Shown here: positions 11,601 through 23,600 of the stretch, one piece after another | Layout of the letters: every line of letters begins with the position of its first letter | How positions within the stretch are numbered: the stretch's first letter is position 1 | Origin: Elysia marginata | Taxonomy: Eukaryota > Mollusca > Gastropoda > Plakobranchidae | DNA: 45,354 bases | Reading direction: 5' to 3' | NCBI GenBank assembly: GCA_019649035.1 | Contig: BMAT01010684.1 | Location: forward strand, 153,336-198,689 | Notes under the pieces: model-generated | Database searches by the model: none | What the model was told of the DNA's origin: nothing | The model's input: the letters and a program-made list of their open reading frames with translations, nothing else | Position numbers and translations under genes: made by a program

Positions 11601-14600
11601 ATCACCTGCCTTCTTCTGTGCAAACTCCATACAATGACTTTTGATAATGCCATCTCAAAAACTGTTAGCCGTGTTTTTAACACATTGCAGATGTGCAGAT
11701 TGCCAGCAATCATTAATATACAATGTGTACCACAAAAACATTTATACTCCACGTAGAGTCAAAACCTTATCAACCTTCGTATTCATCAGACTAGTTGACA
11801 GATTAAGGTAAAAATATGCTGTTATTGACATCAGAGACCATAAATTAATTTATCCATAGGCCTACCTAAGTTTGATCTAAGTTGATGAGCCTATTTTTTC
11901 TTTCGGCTAAGCCCTCCTCCCCCTCGCCCATCCAGTGTCCCTCGCTCACGCTCAGTGAGTGTTGTAAGTCCTAGACTGCTACCAACTCGACCCCCTTAAT
12001 GAGAAACGCAGAAACTTTAAATATTTTTTTTTATTTTTACATTTGACCTCAAGTTGATTGGCTGAGAATAAATGCATTCGAAGTATACACAATTTTATGG
12101 TAATGGATTTGGGGTTTTTAATGGACCTGAGAAAAATGCAAAAAAAATTGTTACAGTTTGACAATACTAACTCGCGACAGATTGTGAGTCAGAAGCTGAT
12201 TAACGCAAGATACTGTGATCGCTTTCCTGTGGTCAAGTGGCGAGATGGCAGGGTCGTCCACGTACAAGTGACACCAGACGTTCACAGAACGTATGAAGAG
12301 CGTGTGCAGGTCGCGCTCAACAAAATCCAACAGAGGTTTGTGAACCAACTTGATGTCTCTCCCATTCTATTTGTGCTTCCCTGGCAGTGTGTTGCGCTAT
12401 TTTTTTTTTATTAAAGTGCATCTGTATCTCTTACTGTCTTTCTCCATTTATCTCTTTTTCCTGTTGCTTATTTTTGCTATTATCTCCGTCTTTTTCCTTT
12501 CCCATTTCCTGTTACTCCCTCTTATGTTACTCCTTTTCTTTTTCTCCTCCTTCTGTTCTTCTTTTTCTTCTTCTTCTTCTTCNNNNNNNNNNNNNNNNNN
12601 NNNNNNNNNNNNNNNNNNNNNNNNNNNNNNNNNNNNNNNNNNNNNNNNNNNNNNNNNNNNNNNNNNNNNNNNNNNNNNNNNNNNNNNNNNNNNNNNNNNN
12701 NNNNNNNNNNNNNNNNNNNNNNNNNNNNNNNNNNNNNNNNNNNNNNNNNNNNNNNNNNNNNNNNNNNNNNNNNNNNNNNNNNNNNNNNNNNNNNNNNNNN
12801 NNNNNNNNNNNNNNNNNNNNNNNNNNNNNNNNNNNNNNNNNNNNNNNNNNNNNNNNNNNNNNNNNNNNNNNNNNNNNNNNNNNNNNNNNNNNNNNNNNNN
12901 NNNNNNNNNNNNNNNNNNNNNNNNNNNNNNNNNNNNNNNNNNNNNNNNNNNNNNNNNNNNNNNNNNNNNNNNNNNNNNNNNNNNNNNNNNNNNNNNNNNN
13001 NNNNNNNNNNNNNNNNNNNNNNNNNNNNNNNNNNNNNNNNNNNNNNNNNNNNNNNNNNNNNNNNNNNNNNNNNNNNNNNNNNNNNNNNNNNNNNNNNNNN
13101 NNNNNNNNNNNNNNNNNNNNNNNNNNNNNNNNNNNNNNNNNNNNNNNNNNNNNNNNNNNNNNNNNNNNNNNNNNNNNNNNNNNNNNNNNNNNNNNNNNNN
13201 NNNNNNNNNNNNNNNNNNNNNNNNNNNNNNNNNNNNNNNNNNNNNNNNNNNNNNNNNNNNNNNNNNNNNNNNNNNNNNNNNNNNNNNNNNNNNNNNNNNN
13301 NNNNNNNNNNNNNNNNNNNNNNNNNNNNNNNNNNNNNNNNNNNNNNNNNNNNNNNNNNNNNNNNNNNNNNNNNNNNNNNNNNNNNNNNNNNNNNNNNNNN
13401 NNNNNNNNNNNNNNNNNNNNNNNNNNNNNNNNNNNNNNNNNNNNNNNNNNNNNNNNNNNNNNNNNNNNNNNNNNNNNNNNNNNNNNNNNNNNNNNNNNNN
13501 NNNNNNNNNNNNNNNNNNNNNNNNNNNNNNNNNNNNNNNNNNNNNNNNNNNNNNNNNNNTCTCTCTCCCCCCTCTATTTCTCTTTGTGTCCTTAAAAATG
13601 TTCCCCTTTGTTCTGGTGTTACAGCATGTGGATGCTTAACTGTTCTTTTCCAATCATGTCTTTTCAAATTTTAAATCCCTCCAAGACTTCTCTTTTCAAT
13701 TAATAATTATATTGAGCAAAAGTTAATGAGATATTTATAATAACAAAGGTTTACTTCATTCAAGAAATGTTTTGGTGGGGTAATATTTTGAATTTACCCC
13801 AAAAGAAGAATTTTAAAGTTTTAAATTAAATCTATGCTTTCTTGTTATAAACTTTTATTCATTTGTTTTATGCACTTTGAAATCCCTCAGTGCAAGAAAC
13901 TTTATGCTTTTAATCTGCTTTATTTGGTTCAGTTTTGTTATTAAACGTTCTTAAAATTCCATTTTTCATTTTATTTTCTAAAGAATTGATTGGCTGAACC
14001 AGGGTAGTCGAGCATTATTTGGGACTGTGGTAGAAGACATGATCTACATTCTGATTGATACATCAGCATCCATGCAGCCCAGCCTTGGATTTGTCAAGCA
14101 GAAGCTTTTTGTGCTGATGCAGGTATGTAACTCTTATTGTAAGACAAAAATTTCGATAGAAAAAAAAAGCAATGAAGCTTATTGAAAACATCTATAATTT
14201 AATCACTAGTACTGTACCGTACAGTATTGAAAACATTAACTGAATTTTAATTCTTTCCTTTCAATATTTTTTGGTATTATTAGGTTTGCCTTTTAAGTTG
14301 AAACATAGTAAACCTATGTGGACTTGGAAGAAAAATTAAGTGAGTGAAAGAAAAAAAAGAGAAAGAGAGGTAAAGGTCAAAAAAGATAAGAGAGAAAGTG
14401 TAATAAATAGTATTGGCAAAGGTGGGGTAAAACTTAGAGACGTTTACAGAAAACAGACCTAAAGGGAGAGGGAGAACAAAATAAAGAGATGATAATGCTG
14501 GTGGTGATGATCGGATGATTAATGTACTGTTGATTATATATGTGAAACATTTTTTATCTCTTTACAGAGATCAGCTTTCAAAATATTTATTAATATTGCA

Positions 14601-17600
14601 GGAACAACTGCGACACAAGAAGAAGTTCAACTTGGTTACTTTCAACTCTAAGGCTGCAGGTTGGAAGGATCGCCTGGTAGAGGTGTCAGAGCGCTCTCTG
14701 CAGAGTGCATGGTCCTGGGTTCAAAACCTCTCTTGTTGGGGAACCACCAACACTTATGGGGCGATCCAGTTGGCTATGGCTGATCCCCAGATCCAGGCTA
14801 TTTATCTGCTCACAGATGGAAGACCTGATCAGGTAAACTTGCTCATCAATTTTGGTCTTGGTAGTTTTTTAAAAAAAATTATCATAGTTCTTTGTGACAC
14901 CTTAAATTCCAAATGTGGCGGTCCCCCACCCTTCTTAAAATAGTGTTTAAGCGAAGTGTGTTCAAAAGGTTTATATTAATATGAAGAGACTTTCACAGTT
15001 GAACTACATTTAAATGTGTACTTGTCACACTAAGTATTTACAGAGCCATAAGTATTGATTTTTTATTGACATAGGCCACTTTTGTTACTTTTAGATGAGT
15101 ATTTAAAGCCCTTATCTCAATAAAGTACCAAGTTATTCAAAATGGAAACAAAAGATAAAGACATTGCAAAAAATAAATATAAATAAGGTGCAAATGATGG
15201 TTTTCTCATGAATAATTCCTAGATTCATGTGGTGCCTTTTACAATAAAATAAAGTCTTATTGTACTATGATGGTTATTTGAATGGTGTATTTTTATTGGT
15301 CTAACATGTTTTTTTTTTCTCAAAGTTCGATTTTTCTTAACCCTAATAAATAGCAACACCAACAAAAGTTCTGCACATTAAAACTATATGTTTGTCTACC
15401 TTTGTTTCCTCAGCCTCCCAAGTCAATTATTGCTCAAGTACAGATGCAAAAGCACATACCAATACATACCATCTCTTTCAACTGCAACGATTCCGATGCT
15501 AATCATTTCCTGTATGGGCTAGCAGAAGCTACAGGCGGAAGGTACCATTACTTCTCAGAGGCCGGACCACCTGTAGACCAGCCTGACTCCTGGGAGGTGA
15601 GAGATGAGGGTTTACTACGAACTAGGCTGTTAAGATAAAAACCATATTCATAATTATTCGTTGATTGATATAATTTCTTGCCATTGTCTATGTCTTTTGT
15701 TCAGTTCTTGAATACTTTTGATCATTGTTCAATGCAACTTCATTCCACTATATATTCCACCAAGCACTATTTCAGTGGATTTCAATTGTAAATAAATGAT
15801 CATATTTTTTGTTTTTTTTTCTCAGAGTATGGACATTCGTATACTTAAGGATGAAATAAAGAAAGGCCTAGAAAACTTGGAAAAATTGGCTGGGTTAAGG
15901 GATGAATGCACCAGAATGGCATGGAAAAGAGAGACAGATGAGCTCAGAAGGAGCATCGACTCTGCAAGGTATGAACATGCTTTAGTGTTATCTAGCTCTA
16001 TTAAGTTATTATACTAGAGAGTGATAAAAAATACACTTAAAATGTATGTGATGGTTGAGATGTGAAAATGTTATGGTATTAAAATATAGTGAACTGCAGA
16101 AAATGATAAAATAGCAGTGTCTATTTATGCAAGCCTCACTTTTTATCTTTCACAGAGAGTCAGCTGCAAACACTGGCCGCATGTCTGCAATGCCTCCTTT
16201 GGACTCTAAAGACCTATATCGCCCAGACTCAGAAATGAGACCCACCAGCCCAACTCCTCCCATTTCTTCTCCACCTCCCAGACCTATAAGTTCAACCCCT
16301 CCTCCCCCTCGACCATCCAGTGCCCCTCCCTCACGCTCAGTGAGTGTTGTAAGTCCTAGACTGCTACCAACTCCACCCCCAAATGAGAAACCAGACAGAC
16401 CTGACTCAGCTCACAACAGCCGTCTCAGGGGAAGTGGTGGACTGCCTGTCAAGCTACCCAAAAGACCAAAGTCTGCCAAAGTCTCTTTGAGGAAACCTTT
16501 AGTTGCAGGTAAAGTTTACTTGCTTTACTTTCATTTAAGTTTTCAAATAGCTTTCAAGATTCAAAACTTATGTTGATTGAAATATTTTCTTAACCAAATT
16601 TATTAAGTGTTTGCCGAAATCTGCTTGAGGATACCTGTAATTGCAGGTAAGGGAGCTTATATTTTCCTGTATTAGTTTGAACATCCTGTCAAATTCAGAA
16701 GTTTTATAGAGTAAAATGTTTCCAAAACTTAGTGTATTGACAGTATGGATTTTAAATAATTTAATTGGTGAGGCTTTGCTGCTATTATTTTAAGCTTCAA
16801 TTCATTTTGTAGGTGGATCTATCAGATCAAACGTTACAATCTATGCTAGGCTTCCAATTATCAGTATTGTTTTTTTTTATTTGCCAAATAGTCAAAGCTT
16901 GCCCCTATCTGATCTTCAACTTGAAATATATGAGGGATAGATGGGTAAAACAAATTATTGACATATTTTGATTGTATTACAGTTCTAATGTTGTTTTGAA
17001 AAATGTTTGATTTTTTTTATTGTGTGCCCCAGGGAAAACAAATGAAGGTATTAGTCACATATTTTAAAAACCACCATGTACACTTTTTCTTTTTTTTAAT
17101 TACTCACGTTCTATTATTTCACCATTTCAAGGAAACTATTCAAAGGTTTAAAGATGAGTACATGTATCTCACAAAAGTTGTCTGAGATCACCTGAATGTA
17201 AATCTAAACTTCTCTTTATTGTTGTCCCAGCATTTGACATTTTGTAAAATTCAAATTTAACATATAATTCATGGTATCACTTTACATTCCAACCTGTAAA
17301 TTATTGCACACCCTCACATTTTTCTTGTATTAGGTATCAAATAAGTTTAAAATGCAAGTATTTTGCCTATTATCATCTCAAAACTGATAGCTTTGGACTC
17401 TTCACTGGTATACTCTTTGTATTTATTTCTCAAATTAAGCACTTCATAAACATTCTTCTGAGCAGAAATAGTTTTTTTATTCTGAAAATCTTTCTCAGAT
17501 AGAGAACTGAAATCATCATTTAGAATCATTTTTTAAGGATAATACATATTCCCTACTGTAAAAGAGTACCATATCATATGCGCCAACTAAAAGTAACACC

Positions 17601-20600
17601 AAATAAACCTGCTCACTGTCTGTTTGAATATAACTTATTCAAAAGTATTTATAATTAATGGTACAATTGCTCTTTTGGTAAGCTACTTTTGCTTTACATA
17701 CTTAAGTCAATCTAGCTTGTCAGATGCCTTGGCTCTTTACAACATGTTAGTGTCGTTACAACATCATCTTGTATTTCTCTAATTCAACATAACAGTTACT
17801 TTTTTCCTTTGTAAGCTCATAATTTGATTAGAAATTGCATGAGTGAATACTTTGACCTTTGAAGTTTCCTTAGTTTCTTTTACAGTAGGCTTTGTGTAGT
17901 AAAATATGAGATGCAGTTTGGAAAGGCAAAAACATTAAATCTAGTTTTCATAACTATTGAGTTTAAATGGCTGTATTTTCTAGACATTTTTCTCCACCTA
18001 AAAAAAAAGAATAAAGACCATAAAAAACTTTGAGATCAAAAGTATGTATAGCAAAGCTTGTGTCGCCCTCCCATTACAAAATGTCCAACAGAGCTGAACA
18101 GTAAATACTATATAGGCCTTAAACATAAGGGGAAAAGAATGGTTGTCAATAGAATTTTTTTGGTGTCCCCCATCCAGGTCACACCCGCACCAGCATGTTG
18201 AGAACACTCAATAGCAGCGGACGCTTCTCGCCTAACGAGTGGCTGTTACCAGAGACTAAGAGTCTGTTTCAGGTGCAGGCTGAACGTCAGAAGGAGATTG
18301 CACAACGTAAGTTTTCTTTCGTTAACCATTGTTTTTAAAAAATGTCGAGTTTGGCCGTCATGACTCTCAACATAATAAACATGATGTGATACCACTTTCA
18401 GTAAAAATTCGACAACAAAGAGAAATTGCTTTGTTGATGCATATCAGTTACACATTTTGGTTTCTTTTTTTATTACAAGAACAAGATTGTATGTCTTTGG
18501 ATAAGCTCAGAGTTAGACACAGCTGAGCATAACAACTAACGTGGATATTTTACGTAAACCCGTCAGGATTTAACTTTTAGTAGATTATTCACTGAAGTTA
18601 GTTGTCAAAACCGTCACTTTTAAAAATTATGATTTGCTGTCATAGTCATCATGTAAGTCTCTTTTATTGCATTTTCGAGATTTAGGAAATGTCATGAAAC
18701 AAAAGAATTCTTTTCAAAGCTGTTAAATTTTTGGCCTTAGTTTCACTTACTTTGTTATGAATATCCCCCCCCCAAAAAAAAAAAAAAAGAAAAAAAAAAA
18801 GATTTTATCCTGTCTCCTTGTCTTGTATTGACCACCTAAACTTTTTTTGGGGTGCAGAGCAAGAGTCAAGCCAGTTGAAAATCTCAGGGCTAAGGAAGTG
18901 TGGTCGTAACACTTTTCGTTCTGTTACATGTTGTGGAGTCATTTGCCCAGTTCATCTAAAAAGTTTGATTTGTAGGTTAGAAAAAATCTGCTTGATTTCA
19001 TCTTTAACGAGGATTTACCACAAATCAATGGAACCAATAGAATTGTAACGTTTGCAATGGTATTGGTCATTTTGCGACAACTATCTCTTTTGGTCAATCC
19101 TTTTTACAGCATACCAAGGTAATGGTAAGGACCAACCCTTGAACTTTACAATACAATTTTTTCATGTAGAAGTAAAACATTGTCTGTCCCCTTTTCTCTC
19201 TTCTTTTTTTTTCAACATTTTGGTTGATTCCTCTCAGTATTTTTAAATGTTTCTCTAAACGTGCAATATCCCGTTCTACTAACATGCATGATTAAGGGTT
19301 TGGATTGAGAATCTAAATACGGGACTCTCGTGATGGTGAAATTTTAGGATTCTATAGATGCATCTCCGGTTTTTCTCTGTAAAACTGTGTATACACTTTA
19401 ACCGTGATACAAATATGTTGCACAAATAAACTCTAGCCTTTGTCTTTACTACAAGTGAACAATGAAACTATTTGGACAATTATTGTTTTAACTTTACCTT
19501 TTTGTATATTAACATTCTTTATAATTCTATGTTCGGTAGTATGTTCTTTTTAGGAACTTTTTATTTTAAGAATTGACTGAGTGTATTTTCTCTTTCTCGT
19601 TTCCGTTATACGGCTCATCTTTAATACTTTTTTCCTTAACTTATTAGTAATCGCTGTATAAAATGTTTTCATTTCTTCCATGAAAGCTCACTATATCTTT
19701 GGGATGGATGTGTCAAAAATTAATTTATAGTTTCTTTGTGTTATCATATTTTGTAAAAGCTAAAATTATTGAATAAAATTGATTTGTTGGTGCTGAGGGC
19801 TATGAGTTTTTACCGCTTAGTAATGTTCGAACAATTAAGTGACTCGGGTCAAGTAATATGTTGAGCAATACAAGATGTACTTACGTGAAGTGTAGGGTGT
19901 GCATTTCTTTTTCATTTTTGTGCCATTTTTGTTTTAGCTTGTGTTTGAGTGATAACTGTAATAACATGAAAAAATGATGTTAAAGCTGTACAAGGATAGT
20001 TCTCTTTTTATTTTAATGAAATTTAACATCCATTCTCTAAAATGCGGTCTATGGTCGTGTAAAAATTTACAACGAACATTAAAATACCATATAATTTTAT
20101 TAGTCGTATCATATATGGTATGCAGAAATGCACCATATAATTATGTGACATTTAGGACATCAGCCGCAATGCCCACCGTATCATATTATGATATACATTC
20201 CAGAACAAAAACTTTATAACTTATCCACATTGTTTAAAACATAAATGCAATCCATTGTTTGTATGCAGGTAAGTGTACTCGTACTATGCATATAATTTAA
20301 ATCTAAAAACAAACATTTTGGGGGGTATTTAAGGGGTGTAACGATACCGTGTATTTACGTTTTTGAAAGCGTAACGATATTTCCTCAACAGTTTTCGAGC
20401 GTCTTCGAATGTCACCAAGAATTCGATACGACTTGATCAAGCCCAGAAAGGGTAGAAATAGCCACTTGCTAAGATATTTAGTCCGCCAGCTCTCATGTAT
20501 CTCAATACAATATCATAATCACCACGTACTGCTACCTACCCATGCTATGAAAATCGTTCCTCTCGGCACAGGCTTTCACTCCATTTATTTCACATAAATT

Positions 20601-23600
20601 TTTGCATCTGCAGCATGTATTAAAAAATCCCATTTACTATAACAGAATCAAACTGAGCTGGATAGCTTTCCCATTCATGGTTTTTTTAATCATCTTTACG
20701 TTAAAGCATGCATCACTCAAAATTAATCCTGTTAGTGTCATGTAACAGAACTGACTTTTGGAGAAACGATGTATTTTCCGTAGACGAGCTAGGTTAAATT
20801 CACATTATATCACAAGACCTGTTTCTAAAGTGACAAGAGGATTGCAAAGAAAGCCCATCTCCATGTCCAAAGTTAGGCTGAATATGCATCGTTCTCTTTC
20901 TAAATGCTTTTTGTATAAATTTATAATTCATCTACGCCATGGTGGTATATAACTTATATACAATTTATAAGCCAATTAATTGAACGCATGTAATTAATTT
21001 TTTTCACATTTCTCTGAAATGAAGTCATAATCCTATATTCTGAGAGCGTCGTGAGTTAAAGTAATGAACCTTAATGAAGTTCATCTTATGGGGTTTTTTT
21101 GTCAAATGAATACAGGAAACGATTCTATTCACAGTCAATGGTAATAAAAAGAACAAGCACTGCGGGTTTTTGAAATGCTTTTATGACAGGCTTTACGTAA
21201 TGAAACATAATGAAGCGTGCTTTAGATTTTAAGTGGCTTAGCTAGTGTGTTTGAAATAAGCCATTTTTGCATTCCAAATTCATTAGCCAGAAGTTGCCAA
21301 CCAATAAAATACGAGAGTCGTTGAAAACAGATGAGAAATTTTTCATAAGTTTTTAACCACAGATCATTTTTGAAATCTGTAAATGGTGCGAGAAAACTCA
21401 GTAAATTCACATCTGCAATAAGTCTTAGCACTGTAATTGAATGTCCCATGTAGGCATTATAAAAACAAGATGACGGCCCCAAATGGAAATTAGTCAAATA
21501 TAATAGTCAAACTATCATGAAATTTCTTCAGTCAAATGGAAAAATTCTGACTGAAGTTTTCATAAAGAAATCAATGCCACTTATAGTGAGAATGCTTTGA
21601 CTAGAGGAGGCCGCATTAGTCTTCATGATGAGCCATGCACTGCCGAATTTATGAAGACATTGATCGCATTGATGATCTGATAAAAAGGGATTTATTGCGT
21701 TAAAGTCAGGGAATCGGTTACCAGTCTAGAAGTTCTCGCAATTACTGTATACGGTATAGTTCATTGTAAGCTTAGATTTTGAAAGGTTTCTGCAGGATGG
21801 TTCTTTTTAAACATAGATGAAGCCATCGTTAACAAAGTAAACGACTGGAGGGTTAAGTTTAATCAACTTTCTTTGGGGAAGGCATACACTCATTGGCACA
21901 GTGATGGCAAAAATGCATCGATCGTCCAGGTGACTACATTGAAAAGTAGGCAAATAGTGTGAAGAACATTGGTGTAAGTTAGAATGAGCTACGCCAATAA
22001 AAATGAGTCATATTATAACGATGTTAAAAGTAATTTCCGAATACCCCTTATAATTTACCACTAGAATAGAAAGCCAACATGAGATCAGAAAGATCACGCT
22101 CTATCGTTTTGTGTATTAGGGTAAAAGACATAAATTGATAAATTTTGTATTTTTCTTGTAACATTAATTTTGAACTAACTATATTCATGTAAAGTAATAG
22201 AACAATTTAGGTATTTCTTAACCTTAGAACTTCCTCAGTATTTGTTTATAAACTTGTTATTTATTTTATTTTTAGACGACGAAAGGACTTAAAATAAAAT
22301 AAACATTTGATAAGATTTTAGTAAGAAAGATATCCCACCTATTGGAGGATATAATTTGTCTACTTAGGATGATACAGCCTCTGTCAAAGGATTACTTTTT
22401 TTCCTCAGTAAATTTTTTTAAGTGTCGTTGAATCTCAATTACTAACACTCAAAGCGATTTTAATCTAAGTGCGAACAGTAAGGTCTTTATAAAAATAATT
22501 ATTTCAAGAGTTCATATTTTTTTCATTTTCTTAGAACGGGAGATACAAGAAAAACTGAGGAAGAAAAAATCTGGAAAGATGGCAAGGTAAGCCAGTATGC
22601 TCTTTCATATTAGAAAAACTAAAAGTTTTGGTGACGATGCTGTTAAAATATTGCCATTAAAGAAGCCAGTATTTATGCCTATTGTCTTTATAGGTGCACT
22701 GGACAGTGCCCAACTTAGTCTATAAACTAACTCTGTTTATATCCAAACGATTCATCAGATAATTGTGAAAACCATAACAATTCTTTATTTAATGAAGAAC
22801 ATGATTTTCTTTCTTTGCTCTTTTTTTTCTTTCGGCGTTCTAATATAAATATTAATTGTCTTGTTATTCTGATCATAATAGAAAACAATTTTTGATAGAG
22901 AAAAGACTTTCAATTAGTACTCTGGTTTAACATTGTTCTTTTAATCCATGAAACCTTTTTTCCAGGGCTAGCGAGATGTCGTCCAAGCAATGGTTAAGTA
23001 AAAACGGACTAGTGGCCAAGCGGCTAACCATTCTTGATGCCCTTGGGTCCACTTTCATCCCCCATAAAGCCAAGTATATATCCATCTTAGACAAACATGT
23101 CATGTCCAAAGTTTTCGATGAGGTTAGTTTTTATTTTGCTTTTCTCGCAATGCGAATGGAATGACAATTTATCAAAGAAACCTTCCTACAAGTTTATAAA
23201 TTAAATTTGGTTCATTAGGTATTTAATTGTTATTTAACTGTTACGCTGCTTAGATGAAAAAATCATATCATAGATTTTGTTTATCTCTGCAAAAGATCAA
23301 AGCAAAGGCCTTATAGTGGGGATACTAAATCTTTATTTCCTTTCTCAATATTATTTTATCTGATGCATGTAGTTTTCAGTAAGTTTTAATGTGAATCTAG
23401 TGCCCTGTAAATGCTCTCTTTTTCTCGGAACGCTAATAATATAAAAAAAGTATCCAAAATGTTATTATTCATGCATTATTTTTTATAGATCTAGCATATG
23501 CCTAAATTTTAAGAAAAAAATTTCTTATCATGCTCAACTGAATTCAAACATTATTTTGCCTAGGTTCTTCCCATTGCTCATGTGTCTAAGAGCCAAAATG

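Noticed and set aside
12350..13667. Three long open frames of about 380-430 residues
   Set aside because: They run through the N gap; only low-complexity or exon-flanking sequence is real on either side.
18818..19048. Open frame with an acceptor-like 'ggggtgcag' near 18850
   Set aside because: No matching donor or domain content; exons M and N already join in phase without it.
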